NCBI RefSeq assembly: GCF_004379255.2 | Contig: NC_056051.1 | Span: 6,722,062 to 6,786,061, forward strand | Origin: Salvia splendens | Taxonomy: Eukaryota > Streptophyta > Magnoliopsida > Lamiales > Lamiaceae | Direction: 5' to 3' | Length of the DNA stretch: 64,000 nucleotides | In this document: positions 9,712-22,689 of the stretch, in pieces | Numbering within the stretch: the first letter of the stretch is position 1 | Layout of the letters: each line of letters opens with the position of its first letter | The notes under the pieces: generated by a model | The model's database searches: none | What the model was told of the DNA's origin: nothing | Seen by the model: only the letters and a program-made list of their open reading frames with translations | Made by a program: the position numbers and the translations under genes

Positions 9712-11160
9712 TGCAGCTCATGGAGGACGTCGAGCCGACGACGATAACCAAAGGCACTATAGGGGAGGTAACCCCTAGTAGGTAACTTTTAATTTTATCG
9801 TTTCAGTTTGTTTTTGGTGTGTTTTGTGTTGCTTGCATATCGTGTAAGTCTCCCTTCTCCACCAACTTTTCAAACTTATTCTTTGCATAGCTTTGAATAA
9901 GTTTGGGGGGATGATATGGTGGATAGGGACACTAATGAGGTACTTATTTTATTGTTTTATAGATTGATTAGTTGTGATTGATTGAAAATTTTGGGCTTGA
10001 ATTGAAAAAAAATTTGGTAGTAATTGGGGTGAAGACTAGTCGTCTATGATAAAAGAACCATCCATTTTGAGCTATCACTTGACCATTGACTTGAGAGTTT
10101 GAGTAATTGGGTGCATAAGTAACGAATTGCTTGTTTGCCTTGATTCATGCTATTTACCCAAGTGAGATTTTTGAGCCTTCAATTCTTTCATGTGTGTTTT
10201 ATCATCAATTGTGCATGTGTTTCTAGAACTTGCTCCTGGTCTTCTTGAGTCTACATAGTGACCTTAAATATAGGGGAAGATGTTAGGCCATCGTTGTTAG
10301 CCTCATTTTTACCTAAACACTAACCTTAGTATATAACACCCTTGTTAGCCAAGTTTGAGCCTTAAGCCTTTTCTTTTGTCAAGCTAATCAAGTGGATTGA
10401 GAATCCTAGACTCTAAATTTGTTGAGATTTAAAAAGAAGAGTTGAGAAAGTATAATTGAAAAAGGTTGGTGGAGTTTGTACTTAGAAAAAAAAACATGAA
10501 CGAAAAAGAAAAAAAAAAGAAAAAAAAAGAAAAAAAAGGAAAAAGAAGAAAGAAGAAAAAAGGAAAAAGAAGAAAGGAAAAAAAATTGTATATAGAGAAT
10601 AATTTGAGGTCTTTGGAAGTTGGGAAGAAATTAGACAAAGTCTAGTTATTATCGAGAAGTGTTTTGAGAATGACTGAAGATAAAAGTTGATTGTTGCGAT
10701 TTCTCGGGATTTTACGTTTTGGGAATTTCAGTCACTTTAGCCAAATATTTCCTCACCTTACCAAAGAGCCTACATTATAACCTAAATAAAAGACCTTTCA
10801 GACTCTTGATTTATTGTCACACGAGGTAGAGGAGAGGTCAGACATTGAGCAAGCTTATGGTAAACCATGCATTTTTGCTTGATTTGAGTGACTACTTGAT
10901 ATCTTATACACTTTTTAGTGAGGTGAATATACACACATATATATACATCCCGAGTGAAGCATGAATCCAAGGTGATATACGAGTTAGTAGTAAAAGTGCA
11001 TTCGACAGCTTAACATGAAGGAATTTGTATTGTGATATGCTCCTTTATTCCATATTCTTTGAGACGATGATGATGTCTAAAACCCTTTTAAATCCAAGTC
11101 TTCTTTTAGTTCTTTTTCTTCATTGCTCGAGGACTAGCAATTTTGTAAGTTTGGGGGAGT
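9712..11160 (+). other. 3' non-coding region of element 1 with purine tract, hairpin and PPT
   Basis: About 1.4 kb without a protein-like frame. It contains a strand-asymmetric A/G tract at 10484-10590. A hairpin at 11122-11141 (stem ATTGCTCG with one mismatch, loop AGGA) comes next, then the polypurine tract GTTTGGGGGAG just before the LTR at 11161. The PPT would prime plus-strand DNA. Confidence 0.75.
11122..11141 (+). other. pre-PPT hairpin of element 1
   Basis: ATTGCTCG-AGGA-CTAGCAAT folds into an 8-base stem with one mismatch and an AGGA loop. It lies shortly before the polypurine tract. Elements 2 and 3 carry counterparts with other stem sequences but the same loop. Confidence 0.65.
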
Positions 11161-12608
11161 TGACACACTTAGATTTTACATGGTTTTAGAGGGTGGTTTG
11201 GTATGAATTTGATCATATTTCATCTATTATTAGGCGTGTTTATATCTACTTCTCTATTATGTTGGTATGTTGACCATTTTGTTAAGAATGTGTAGAAAAA
11301 AGGTGCAAAATAGGTGGATGTGCAGCAGTCTTGGTTTGAGACAATTTTACTGGAGATTTTGAAGTCCAACCAACCCTCAATGCACATCATTCTCTTCGTC
11401 TTCGAAAGAGCTTCACGTGGGTATCTTAAACGCCTCAATCGGAGTCCCGTAGAAGAAGTTATGGCCGTTTTACGAACACTGCGCTGTCCAGAAAATCACC
11501 CGGCCGGGTGGAATTATTACCCTGTAAATTCACCCGGCCGGGTGTCACAAATTGAGCAGAAACTGGTCGAAAATCATCACCTGGCCGGGTGAATTTTACC
11601 CTTTATAATTCCACCCGGCCGGGTACGTTATTTTGGCGTATTTTTATGCCAAAAACGCGATTTTTGATGGGGATTAAGAGGAGAAGAAGCCTAGGGTTCA
11701 TTCTATTCCACACCTACCGCCCCTACACACACAAATACCCTCAAGAACACTTTGGAGAGAGAGATTTGAAGATTGAAGAGTCCACATCGAAAGATTGAAG
11801 CTTCACTCCATAGATCGATATTACAGGAGTATTTAGTATCTTTATTTTATGTTTTTGATGGATTACTTTGTGTTGAACATGGCTTCCTTTATGAACATGA
11901 GTAGCTAAACTTTTCTTGTAGAATTCTTGGTGATGATGCACTAATTTCATAGTTTTTATCCGATTGATTTTGTTCTTGCCTTGCTCTTGTAGTTATTTGA
12001 TTGTTCTTGAGTTTATTCCTTTCAATTGCTTGATCACCACTTGATTGTGTAGGATTAATTAGATTAATCGGGAGATGAAATAATTAATCCGGAAATAAGA
12101 ATAATTCACACCTTAATACAATATAACTCGGGAGAGTTGAGGTTTTGAGTGAGGTCATTGACCTAATCGAGCTTTTGGGAGTTAGGAGTTTAGGATTAGA
12201 AGGGGACTTTGATCCTAGCACCTAATCTACAGGTTTTTCACCTCGGGAGGGGGTTTAATCTATAATTGTGGTCGGCTTAGTAACTCTAGAGACACCAAAA
12301 GGTAAGGCAAATCGATTGGATAAGAGCTTAGAATTGTGCATCGGATCCTTGAGTTCTGCAATTTTCTCCATATTATATTTTCTCACCGTGTCTCCGTGTT
12401 CTTAGTTATTATTTGCTTATTATATGCTTTTATTAGTTGTTAGAACAAACCAAACGCTTCTTGATTGTCTAGATAGTAGTTAATCTTTGTTCGTGGTAGT
12501 TAAGTTGATACGAAATTGTCTCTGTGGGATACGATACTCTTGCTTACTAATTGCTACACTAGCCCCGTACACTTGCGGGTATCACTTGTGTAAAAATAAG
12601 TTGAGTCA
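11161..12608 (+). repeat. 3' LTR of gypsy element 1
   Basis: Pairs with 5464-6913; 1448 bases, TG to CA ends, followed by the duplication ATAAC. Confidence 0.93.
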
Positions 12609-12718
12609 ATAACGTATCTTACGAACTTTTTCAGGGCAATCAAACGGCCGAATGAGATAAGGCCTATCAGCCATATCATGCAAAACCCAATACATCTACC
12701 CTATCTCATCTCACCCTC

Positions 12719-12739
12719 TCAGGGCAATCAAACGCACCC
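12719..12739 (-). repeat. 3' terminal inverted repeat of the large Harbinger element
   Basis: TCAGGGCAATCAAACGCACCC is followed by TAA, the usual 3-base Harbinger target duplication. Read on the minus strand it begins GGGTGCGTTTGATTGCCC, the type of end seen on plant PIF/Harbinger and Tourist elements. An inner partial copy lies at 12631-12650. The matching left end is outside the window. Confidence 0.65.
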
Positions 12740-13423
12740 TAAGGTGTTTATTATTCCTAGTTATGCATTGTAACTGAAATCTTGTTTTATCCTATTTGCA
12801 TCACATTGTAGTTGTAATTCCTTGGGTGTGTTGTTGAATAAGATCGAACCACATAATTCGTGTTCTTGCATTGTTTCATTTGCACATACAATCGCAATTT
12901 GCTTCATATTCAAAATGGAACTTAACTAGAGTTAGTAATTTCCAATTTACAGTAACATTGTCACATCAATTTGTTAGGTAAAGTGACAATCCAGATTATG
13001 ACTCGAGCGAGGCCAAATTATTATGCAACAACTAGCATGACTCAGTAGTACTACCAAATAAAAAACGTGAAATAACATTAAAATAATATTGTACTAGTAG
13101 ATAAGGGAAGCAATTAAAACGGTTTTAATTTTACAAGAAACTGCAAAAGGGCACAGTGTGTTAGGTTTATGAGTTTCGATTAGATAAAGATAATGATGAA
13201 ATACAATATAGCTAGGACAGAAAAAAATTAATTAATTTTATTTTCAATCAAGCTAGGCACATTGTTGATGATGAGATGGATAATCATAAGACAATGTAAT
13301 CTTAGCATTTTGAAGACTGGTCAAGACATATTGTCAAATGCCAAGTTTTTTGAAAAGAACAATCGAACAAGATAAGAATAAACACGACCTCTAGTAATGA
13401 ACAATGATACGAGCCAAATGTCC
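12740..13423. other. intergenic region upstream of BAHD copy A
   Basis: AT-rich, no gene recognised. It contains the 5' flank and presumed promoter of copy A. Confidence 0.5.
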
Positions 13424-13431
13424 TATAAATA
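13424..13431 (+). promoter_or_regulatory. TATA box of BAHD copy A
   Basis: TATAAATA followed by TGCATATTA, about 39 bases before the ATG. The same TATAAATATGCAT string precedes copies C and D at the same distance, so it is a shared core promoter. Confidence 0.6.
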
Positions 13432-13462
13432 TGCATATTAAGGGTTTTGTTACCAAAAAGGC

Positions 13463-16012
13463 ATGATGGCATCAACCAAAAGATTAGCATTGAGTGTTAT
13501 TAAAAAAACGGCTGAACTGCTTTCTCCAACAAAGTCCACACCAAATGAATTCAAACATCTCTCTGATATAGATGACCAGACCATCCTTAGAACATATGTT
13601 ACAACAATAAATTTCTACAAAAAGAATCCATCCATGGAAGGGAAAGATCCAGTCAAGATTATTCGTGATGCTATTGCCAAAGCCTTGGTCTTTTATTACC
13701 CGTTGGCCGGGCGGTTGAGGGAACACACTGGTCGGAGGCTCGTGGTCGAATGCACCGGACAAGGGGTGTTGTTCTCCGAGGCCGATGCAGATCTGACGCT
13801 ACAACATTTCGGAGAGGATGATGCCCTTTATCCACCCTTCCCCAATTTGGATGACATTACTCTTGATGTGCCAAACAAGCTTGGAATGTTGGGTGATATT
13901 CCACTTATGCTCATTCAGGTACAATTTTTTTTTTTATCTTTTTGATAAGGAGAATGGAGTCTATACCTCACATTTCAGATTCTCATATGCCATATCAATT
14001 ACTACTTATCCCATATCACAATTAACTATAGCAAAAATTAAGTTAATTACTACTTATTCCATACCCTAGTTTCAACATTAAACATTTTCAGCACCGGTAT
14101 TGTACCGTATCGTCAGTATATAATACCGAAATTCAGTATACAATACTATACCATATGCCAAATAACATATCGAAATACTATTATATCGAAATATATGTAA
14201 CGTGAAACAAATATAGTATATAGTATTCATGACATATATTGATATCATATACTCCCCCCGTTCCGCTTAAGATGACACATTTTCCTTTTAGTTTGTCCGA
14301 ACTAAGGTGACACATTTCCTTTTTTGGAATATTTTTCTCTCCAATTAATACACCCAACAATTTTTTTCAGTCCTTTAAAAATATTCATCTTTCTTTCTCT
14401 CTCTATTTTAATACCTTCACCCACCTTTCCTCTTTCCAATTAAACACATTAACCAATAACTTATAAAATCACGTGCCGGCCAAAGAATGTGTCATCTTAG
14501 CCGGGACGGATGGAGTATTAAAATTACGTATATACCTTAATTTATGGTGTATATCGAATTTTCGGTATGCATATACCGCAATATATGAAAATTTATATAA
14601 TTAGTGTACAGAGATATTTTGACAAGGTATATACCATACCGAACATCACTGTATACCAAAAATTTGATATTTTTGTTATTTTTTAGGCATGACAAATTCA
14701 CTATATCTATATTTCAGCATTTCTTTCTACCCCTATGTGAGATAGTGTATTATCTTATCCTAAATATTTAAGGTTAATACTCATTCAAATAATGAAGCTC
14801 AGTGAAATTCTGATCAGTCTAATAAGATTTGAAAATAATGAAGTTTCATTTTTTTTATTAATTGTCTAATTATGTATAAAACGACATTTTACAGGTTACA
14901 CGACTGAAATGTGGGGGATTTATATTTTCAAACTGTTTCAATCACACAATGTGCGACGGTATCGGCATTTCCCAATTTATGTCCGCCGTGGGTGAACTTG
15001 CTCGCGGAGCGTCATCCCCTTCTATTTGACCAGTTTGGGAACGGCATCTTCTAACCGCCATGGAACCTCCACGCGTGTCGTTCGCACATTGTGAATATGA
15101 TGTCGCAACCGGTGTAAGTGGTGGAACACATGCCCCACTTGATCAGATGGTGGAGCGCTCCTTCTATTTTAGCTCTGCCCAAATCTCCGCCCTCCGCCGC
15201 AGCCTGCCACCACATCTTCAGCACTGCTCCAAATTCGATATCGTGGCAGGCTGCGTGTGGCGCTGCCAGATAATCGCCCTGTCTCCTAATCCTGACGAAG
15301 AGATTAGATTCTCGGTGGTAACGGATAACCGAAAGCAAATAAACCCACCCCTTCCAATCGGGTAATGATACGATTATCTATTTCACTTCATCTAATTTTA
15401 GCCATATTAATCCAAAATAGGGTGTAGATACACATTTCGTACATTTCTCCTTTGTTTCATATCAGTACAAAAAGTTTAAGGTTTACATAAATAATACAAA
15501 AAGTTTCATTCATGTTTTAGTTTAGTACATTCCGTTATTTTTGTTTAAACGACGTTAATTCCTAATTAATACGTATCAGGTACTATGGAAACGTTATAGC
15601 ATTTCCGGTGGCAGTAACGACTGCAGGTGAGTTATCAAAGAATCCACTACACTACGCGGTGGAGTTGGTGATGAAGGCAAAACGAGAAGCTGCGACTGGT
15701 GATTACTTGAGATCGGTGGTGGGTCTAATGGTGAGACGAGATCGGCCTAATTCGACGGCTGCTAACACTTATATGGTGTCGAATTTGATGCACGTGGGTT
15801 TCAAGCAAATGGACGTTGGGTGGGGCCCTGCCGCGTACGGTGGGGTGTCTAAAGGAATTTATTGGGCGGCCGGTAATATTCAAGTGGCATGGTACTTAGG
15901 CTATAATGATGGATTCGTGGTTCCGGTTTGCCTACCTATCAAATCAATCAAAGTCTTCGAGAAACATCTTCAGGTCATGATGACTACTGCTCCAACAGCT
16001 TCATCTTCGTGA
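13463..16012 (+). pseudogene. BAHD acyltransferase copy A (BEBT/AMAT-like), one nonsense codon
   Basis: Three exons: 13463-13918, 14895-15361 and 15580-16012, with GT-AG introns in phases 0 and 2, coding for about 451 residues, normal for BAHD enzymes. Exon 1 has [20 protein letters not shown], then YYPLAGRLREH and VECTGQGVLF. Exon 2 carries the catalytic HxxxD motif as HTMCD (14943-14957). Exon 3 carries DVGWG (15812-15826), the variant of the structural DFGWG motif. BAHD enzymes move an acyl group from acyl-CoA to an alcohol or amine in the cytosol. The sequence most resembles benzyl alcohol O-benzoyltransferase or methanol O-anthraniloyltransferase types, but the substrate is unknown. The codon at 15027-15029 is TGA where copies D and F have CGA (Arg in PSIRPVW). 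No other lesion was found, so inactivation is recent, allelic or a sequence error. Confidence 0.85.
14252..14515. mobile_element. Stowaway-like MITE in intron 1 of copy A
   Basis: It begins CTCCCCCCGTTCCGCTTAAG and ends CCGGGACGGATGGAG, an imperfect inverted repeat, with TA on both sides. It is about 264 bases with no coding content. It sits inside an older AT-rich repeat that has GGTATATACC-like stretches on both flanks. Confidence 0.8.
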
Positions 16013-17210
16013 TATGAATATGGCCAGTGTCTCGGCCATGTTGCAATGTATTTGATCTAATATTTTGTAATTTAATTGTCGCAATGAATCTTGCAATATA
16101 TAATAGGTTGATATGAAGGGACTCGATTCATGAATCTCCAACTTATAATATAAAAGTATATTTTTTCTAATCACTTAATATACAAAACAACATCTCATAA
16201 AATCCGTTTCTGTCACGACCACAACTCTCTAGTCAAAGAAAGTGTAGCTATTTCGCGACTACACTTACTAAATAGTGTCAACTCATCATGAATGGATAAT
16301 CAATTCAAGAGAAACTGTCTAAATGCGAGAGAGAGTACAACCATATCAAATCAGAGTAATTTCTGGGGCATAGTCTGTTCTAAAGAAAATTCTAGATTCT
16401 CGCAGCGGAAGAGTACCAAAACGATATAATATGTATGAAAACATACTATATCAGCTATCTTCCTACTTATTTAAATTTCTGTCCCAACACCTCCTTTGCT
16501 TCGACCGATCAACCTGCACATTAAGAAAAACAATATGCAAGGCTGAGTACTTGATATACTCAGTGGGCTCATGCCGAAAACATTTCTCTTTTGGTTGTCA
16601 GCCAAACTTGATTGAACGCGGGGTTTTTCTGAAAATAACTCCCGGTCACTAAAACAGTTATTTCTTTCTGAAAATAGACTGCAGTCATATAACTTCTCAT
16701 GAAATACCATATCTGATCTGTGTGAACTGGGAATATGGCCACATTCCACGACGATCACTGGACCGGCCAACGTTCTTGCAGGTTCCTTAAAAGTATTTCG
16801 ATGATACTGTGATTGAGCCTGTAGCTACTGGTTGTCGCTATAACTCCTAGTGTTTTCTCTCGGTTATGGAGTATCCTTGGTGTTTACTACGTTCCAACCC
16901 ATTTTCTTTAATATGTTAGAACCTACGTCCTCTGTGATCCCTATGATGCTTCTCTAAATGCAAGAGTTGAGGTTACCTCTCGTGAGTGTAGTGGAAAAGA
17001 TGGCCGTGAGCCTCTGGTCACGTTTACACCGAGCTCCCTGCTACAGCCTGATCCTCTTTGCCCTCTTATTTGCTATCTAACTGAGTGAAAGGCGTTGGTG
17101 TGATAGAGTGTAACCGAGGGGGTTTAGCATGTGTATACATATACACATCTTGTAACCGAAAGCTGCTAAGTTTGTTGTTTGGCTGAAAGAAAGAGTCCTT
17201 AGGCTGTGAA
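16013..17210. other. downstream region of copy A with retroelement-like sequence
   Basis: No gene is recognised. From about 16213 (TGTCACGACCACAACTC) to about 17100 the sequence resembles a decayed LTR or non-coding retroelement piece by composition and a TGTCACGACC-type start. I found no second LTR or duplication. Confidence 0.35.
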
Positions 17211-17930
17211 TGTTGGAAATTATTTATCATCATATATTCAATAATACATAATTGAATATAAATAAGGCAAGATCTTCGAACATCATGTATTTCACGTATT
17301 AACCATAAACATAATGGATCGAAAACTTACCTTTATGATCCATAGCGGAAGCGATTGGGGAAGACGAAGAGAACTTCCTCGGTCTTTCTTTGGCTTAGTG
17401 GCGCAACTCCAAGGATTTGTTTCTCTCTCTTTCCCTCGTTTATGTGTTCTCTGTAATGTGTGCAATTTGATGGGATCACTACACTTGTATTTATAGGCAG
17501 AGAGAGGACAAACCCTAATTATCAATCATTAATGCCCTTTCCATCAAAGTGGCTATTAAATTAATATAGACGTTTCTTATTGACCAAGAATATAATCTTC
17601 CATCAATTGATACTACTAATTGATCACAATCAATTCTAATATAATCATAATAATATGTACGAAAGTTTCTTTCCTTAATAGCCAAAGAATGAAATATTCA
17701 TTCCATAACGACTATGTAATCTATCGACACATATATATAAATCCAATTCATTCCTTATAATTGGAGAAATATAATATGATTATTTAATTAATTGATAAAT
17801 GACAATAATTAATTGATAGTCAATTAATTAGGATAAAATGTGTCTTATACCAAGTTAATGTATTACATTCAAAATCCAATTCTATTTAGGATTCTATCAC
17901 ATGTCACATATGTGAGACATAAAACTTACA
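17211..17930 (-). repeat. 3' LTR of the degenerate copia
   Basis: 720 bases; its left 166 bases match 22705-22870 almost exactly. Ends are TG and CA as read on the plus strand. Confidence 0.8.
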
Positions 17931-18939
17931 TTCTCCCACTTGGCGAACATGTGGGACACAAAGTTTTTGATTCTCCCACTTGTCACACTTGACAGAGCCA
18001 TAGTAAAATAGACATAATAAACATAAGGCGCGCATAGTATTGGACTTTATAAATACTTTCATCATTGGCAAACATAAGTATTATATTAGAGAGACTACTA
18101 ATGCGGGTCATGGCGGGCGTATATCATTCAATCGACATAGTTCCTTCCATGTACTACATCACCAATAACCGCACCAATATAATCTATAAGTGACACAATG
18201 TCCATAATTGTCTTATTTCAAGACCTCCTGCATTAATACTAAAAACGTATATATGCATATCAATAATAAGTTTATGCAGGAAAAATAGAAACAACTTTAT
18301 TGAATTCAAAATATCCATAACTTAAGTGTCTGAACCAACATGGATACATAAAGATTAGACATCTCCATACCCAAGACCCATTCTGTTAACGTGTTCCATA
18401 AATGTCTTAGGCGGTAATGCCTTAGTCAATGGATCAGCAACCATAAGTTGTGTGCTTATATGTTCTATAGATATTCTTTGTTCCCGAACTTCATCTTTCA
18501 CGACAAGAAACTTTAATTCCATGTGTTTAGCTCCTTTGAATACTTGGCATTCTTACAGAAAGATACAATTGCACTATTATCACAATACAATTTCAAGGAC
18601 ATGGATATTGAGGAGACAATACCAATGCCTGAAATAAAATTTTGCAATCATTAATGCTTCAAAGCAAGCCATAAATTCAGCTTTAATGGTGAATGCTGAA
18701 TTAGAACTTTGTTTTACACTTTTCCATGATATGGCTCCTCCAGCCATAAGAAGAATGTAATCAAAATTCGATTTTCTAAAGTCAACACATCAATCATAAT
18801 CTGAATCAGAATATCTAATCACTTCTAATTGATTAGATTTCCTAAATGTGAGCATATAATCTTTTGTCCCCTTTAAGTATCTCATTTCATCTTTGCAGCT
18901 CTCCAGTGTTCAATGTCAGGGTTACTTTGGTAACGACCT

Positions 18940-20800
18940 AGCATTTCGAGTGCAAAGCTAATGTCTGGTAGTACAGACTTGAGCATACATCAAACTTCCC
19001 ACAATAGATGCATAAAAAATATTTTTCATCTCGTTACATTCTAATTGATTCAAACTGAATTTGTCACCTTTATGAATTAGAACAACACTTGGAGAACATG
19101 CATTCATCCTATATCTCTCTAAATTCGATCTATATAGTTTTCTGAGATAATCCAAAAGTCCACGTGATTGGTCACGAGATATTTCTATCCCTATGACGTA
19201 GGATGTCTCACACATATCTTTTATGTTGGAATTTTTTGAGAGATAATTCTTAGCGATGTAGTAATCCAAGGTCACTACTAGCAAGCAATATGGCATCAAC
19301 ATACAAAACCAAAAATATGAACTTGCTCCCACTAACCTTGAGGTATATACACCGATCAACGGTGTTTTCTTTAAAACCAAAAGCAGTAATAGTGTCATGG
19401 AATTTAAAATACCATTGTCGAGAAGCTTGTTTCAGTCCATAAATTGATTTCTTAAGTTTGCAGACTAAATGTTCATTCCCTTTCTTAATGAAGCCTTCAT
19501 GTTGTTCCATGTAGACTTCTTCTTTCAAATCACCATTCAGAAAACAGTTTTCACATCCATTTGATGCAGTTCCAAGTCAAAATGGGCTACAAGTGCCAAA
19601 ATAATTCTAAGTGAGTCCTTCTTTGATACGGGAGAGAAGGTCTATTTATAATCAACACCATCTTTCTGAGTGTAACCTTTGGCAACAAGTCTGGCTTTAA
19701 ATCTTTCGATTAAACCGTTCATGTCGAATTTGGTCTTGAAGACCCATTTACACCCAATGCACTTGTGTCCATCAGGCAATGCGACAAGGTCTCAGCCTTC
19801 ATTAAAATCCATAGATTTCAACTCTTCTATCATGGCATCAACCCATTCATTAGAATTATGACTTTTAATGGCTAGTGAATATGAAACTGGATCGTTGCGT
19901 ATTCCTATATCACATTCAGATTCTTGGAGATAAACCAAATAGTCATCAGAAATGGCCGATCCTCGTTCTCGTTGAGAACGCCTTAGTGGCACTTCTGGAG
20001 GTGCTTCTTCCACACCTATGTTCAATGACTTTGGCATCATCATTAAGTGGTTGGTCATTCAAATGTTCAATATTGTTAGGCTATTCAACAATATTTGGCA
20101 CACTTAATTTTTAAGGAAATGAGGGAAGAGGGAAATCTACCCTTATTTCACTAATGACCGCATTATGAGTGTTAAAACTCCCACTGATCTCACCATTCTC
20201 AAAGAATCATATATTTCCAGTTTCTACAATTCTCATGTTATCATTAGGACAATAAAACCTATATACCCTTTGGATTTTTTCTGGTAACCCATAAAATAAC
20301 CACTAACTGTCTAAAATCCAATTTCTTTTCTTGCAAAGATTATACTCTAGTTTCCGCTGGACAACCCCAAACATGAAGGTGCTGCAAACTTGGTTTTCTA
20401 CATGTCCAAAGTTCATAAGGGAGTCTTTGGTACAACCTTACTAGAAACCCGGTTTAATACATAAATAGCGGTTCTAAGAGCATAAATTCACAACGTTATG
20501 GGTAAGGTAGAATTATCATACTTCTAACCATTTTCATGAGAGTTCGGTTTCGTCTCTCAACAACATCATTCTGCTGAGGCGTACTTGGCATAGTATATTA
20601 AGCATAAATGCCATGCTTTTCTAAGTATTTGGCAAAAGGTTCATGTAATTGACTTATTTTAGTGGTACGACCGTAAAATTCACCACCTCTATCAGATCGA
20701 ATAATTTTCACCTTTCTATTTAATTGCCTTTCAACCTCAGTCATAAAATGTTCAACTGTGCCTGAGATTTTTCTTGCAATAAATAAATCCATAACGCGAA
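18940..20800 (-). pseudogene. copia Pol remnants (reverse transcriptase and integrase)
   Basis: Pieces in different frames can be ordered. An integrase core fragment lies at 20792-20598 (ERQLNRKVKIIRSDRGGEFY). The start of the reverse transcriptase lies at 20058-19792 (AMIEELKSMDFNEG). The central reverse transcriptase lies at 19528-19250 (YGLKQASRQWYFKFHD and YVDAILLASSD, where the catalytic YVDD has become YVDA). The end of the region lies at 19240-18958. Stops and frameshifts between them and the lost Asp show it is dead. It would have copied element RNA in cytoplasmic particles. Confidence 0.85.
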
Positions 20801-21530
20801 AAAATCGTCAATAAAGGTGATAAAATATTTTTTCTCCACCAAAAGTCGGAATACCAAAAGGTCTGCAAATATCTGTATGTATAATTTTAAGGAGCTCATT
20901 GCTTCTTGTGGCATTCATAGTATTGTGTTTGGTTTGTTTACATTTAATACAATCCTCACAGACGGTAATGCTTGTAAAGTCTAAATTCGAATGAATATTA
21001 TCCTTTATAAGCCTCTTAATTCTTTCACTGGAAATATGATCCAGTTCCTTTATGCCATAAGAATGATAAATTCGAATGAATATTATCCTTTAGATGCTCC
21101 TTCGGTTGCAATGTGAGCATGAGATGCACGCTCAAAGAAGTTAGTTCCATTAAGTTGGGGAACGATTGAGGTAAACATACTAGTAGAAAAAAATATGTTT
21201 TTACATTATAGGAGCAATTAAGAGATGAATGCTCACATATAAAAGCTTTGAATAATAACACGAACATTAATTTGAAAACCCATATCATGAGGCAATTATG
21301 AAAACTCCTTTGGGTAGTCTTCATACAATAATAAAAATCATGCTTTTAATATCCATATCTTAGTTCAACAATTGAGTAATAATAAATTGGCATTACCTTT
21401 GGGTAATCGACACCAATTTAAATTATTAACTCCATTAGTGTTCATTATGTCGCAAAGACTATTTCCTTTGGGAATCTAGACCTTTTATGACAAACAAACT
21501 ATTTAGATAATGAATAGCCACAACAAGCAT

Positions 21531-21853
21531 GATGATTAATTGCATACATAGATTTTCATATTAACTTGATTATAAACTCTTCTTATTTTACCTCACTTTG
21601 ATGATTGTAAAATAAACATTATATAATCAATAATGTATAATGATTAATTGTTTAAGCAGATTTTCACTTAATTTGATTATAAACTTCTATTATTTTATCT
21701 CACTTTGGTGATGGTAAAATAAACATAATATAATCATAAATGTATAGTGATTAATTGCTTAAACAAATTTTCATATGAATTTAATTATAGACTTTACTTA
21801 TTTTGCCTCACTTTGGTGATTGCAAAATAAACATAATATAATCATGATTGTAT
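21531..21853. repeat. three tandem copies of a ~107-base unit in the copia leader
   Basis: Units start at about 21531, 21639 and 21746 with TGATTAATTG. Each contains CCTCACTTTGGTGATTG-like and AAAATAAACATAATATAATC blocks. They lie between primer site and Gag region. Function unknown. Confidence 0.75.
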
Positions 21854-22689
21854 ACATTAAAACATAAATTGAATTATATATGTAATCATTTATTCCACCG
21901 TCTCGATAGATTCATAATCATGAAACATTTAATTGAAATCTCAATTCATCCATACACACATTCAAACATAATTTACATACAGTATACACAATCAATATAC
22001 CCAAATCAATTCCATATAGATAAATAGAATCAATTTGGGAACAAATATTTCAAACATGGAAACCATTAATTCTCGGTAGTGAGCATACAAATATGAATTG
22101 ACAATTCATCAATTAAAAAAAATATCCAAAACCTATGATGCCGTGCACAACAAGATTCAAAACATACACTTAATGTATAACATATTCTCTCGAATCTATG
22201 GCATCAAATAACCATCATTCAGTTTAATAGCCATTTTTAATTGTAAGTATACACTACTGCATACGCATATTTCATGTAATTTCATAATCACGCAAAATAA
22301 ACAACCTTCAATTCATAAAGATAAAGTAATTAAACCAATACAATTCACAAATATATTATGCGAATAAACTAAATTTACCAATTCAAATATCTCACTGCCA
22401 CGCCGTGAGATATTCAGGCAATACATAATCAAATCATGTGAATAAAATAAATATTCAGGCAGAAACAGTTTTCCATGAAAACATCCGAATCAAAACATAA
22501 AGGTTCAACTAGTCATATGCATATATTGAATTCACAAATACGTAATACACAATTCATCAAATTTGAAGTCATAATATGCTTGAAACATATTTTAAAAACA
22601 GTCGATTCAATTAACAGTAATTTATCAAAAAAAAATACATTCAAACAATATGGTTTTCAATAATACGAAAATACATGAGTTCTCAACCA

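Larger units (their letters stand above)
5464..12608 (+). mobile_element. non-autonomous Ty3/gypsy LTR retrotransposon with gag-protease only (element 1)
   Basis: Two long LTRs (5464-6913 and 11161-12608) start TGACACAC and end GAGTCA. They are flanked by the perfect 5-base duplication ATAAC (5459-5463 and 12609-12613). A tRNA-Asp primer site follows the 5' LTR and a purine-rich tract precedes the 3' LTR. The interior codes for a Gag and a retropepsin-like domain but has no reverse transcriptase, RNase H or integrase. I counted roughly 18-20 differences between the LTRs by eye (about 1.4%), so insertion is fairly recent. It must be mobilised in trans. Gag and primer site point to the Athila/Tat side of Ty3/gypsy, and the structure matches the gag-only elements called TR-GAG. 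It interrupts the Harbinger element described above. Confidence 0.92.

Noticed and set aside
1..12739. Alternative that the B3 and Myb/SANT genes are ordinary host genes flanked by two unrelated Harbinger pieces
   Set aside because: Not fully rejected: the right inverted repeat and ORF1 favour a single element, but the left end is outside the window, so cargo status stays a hypothesis.
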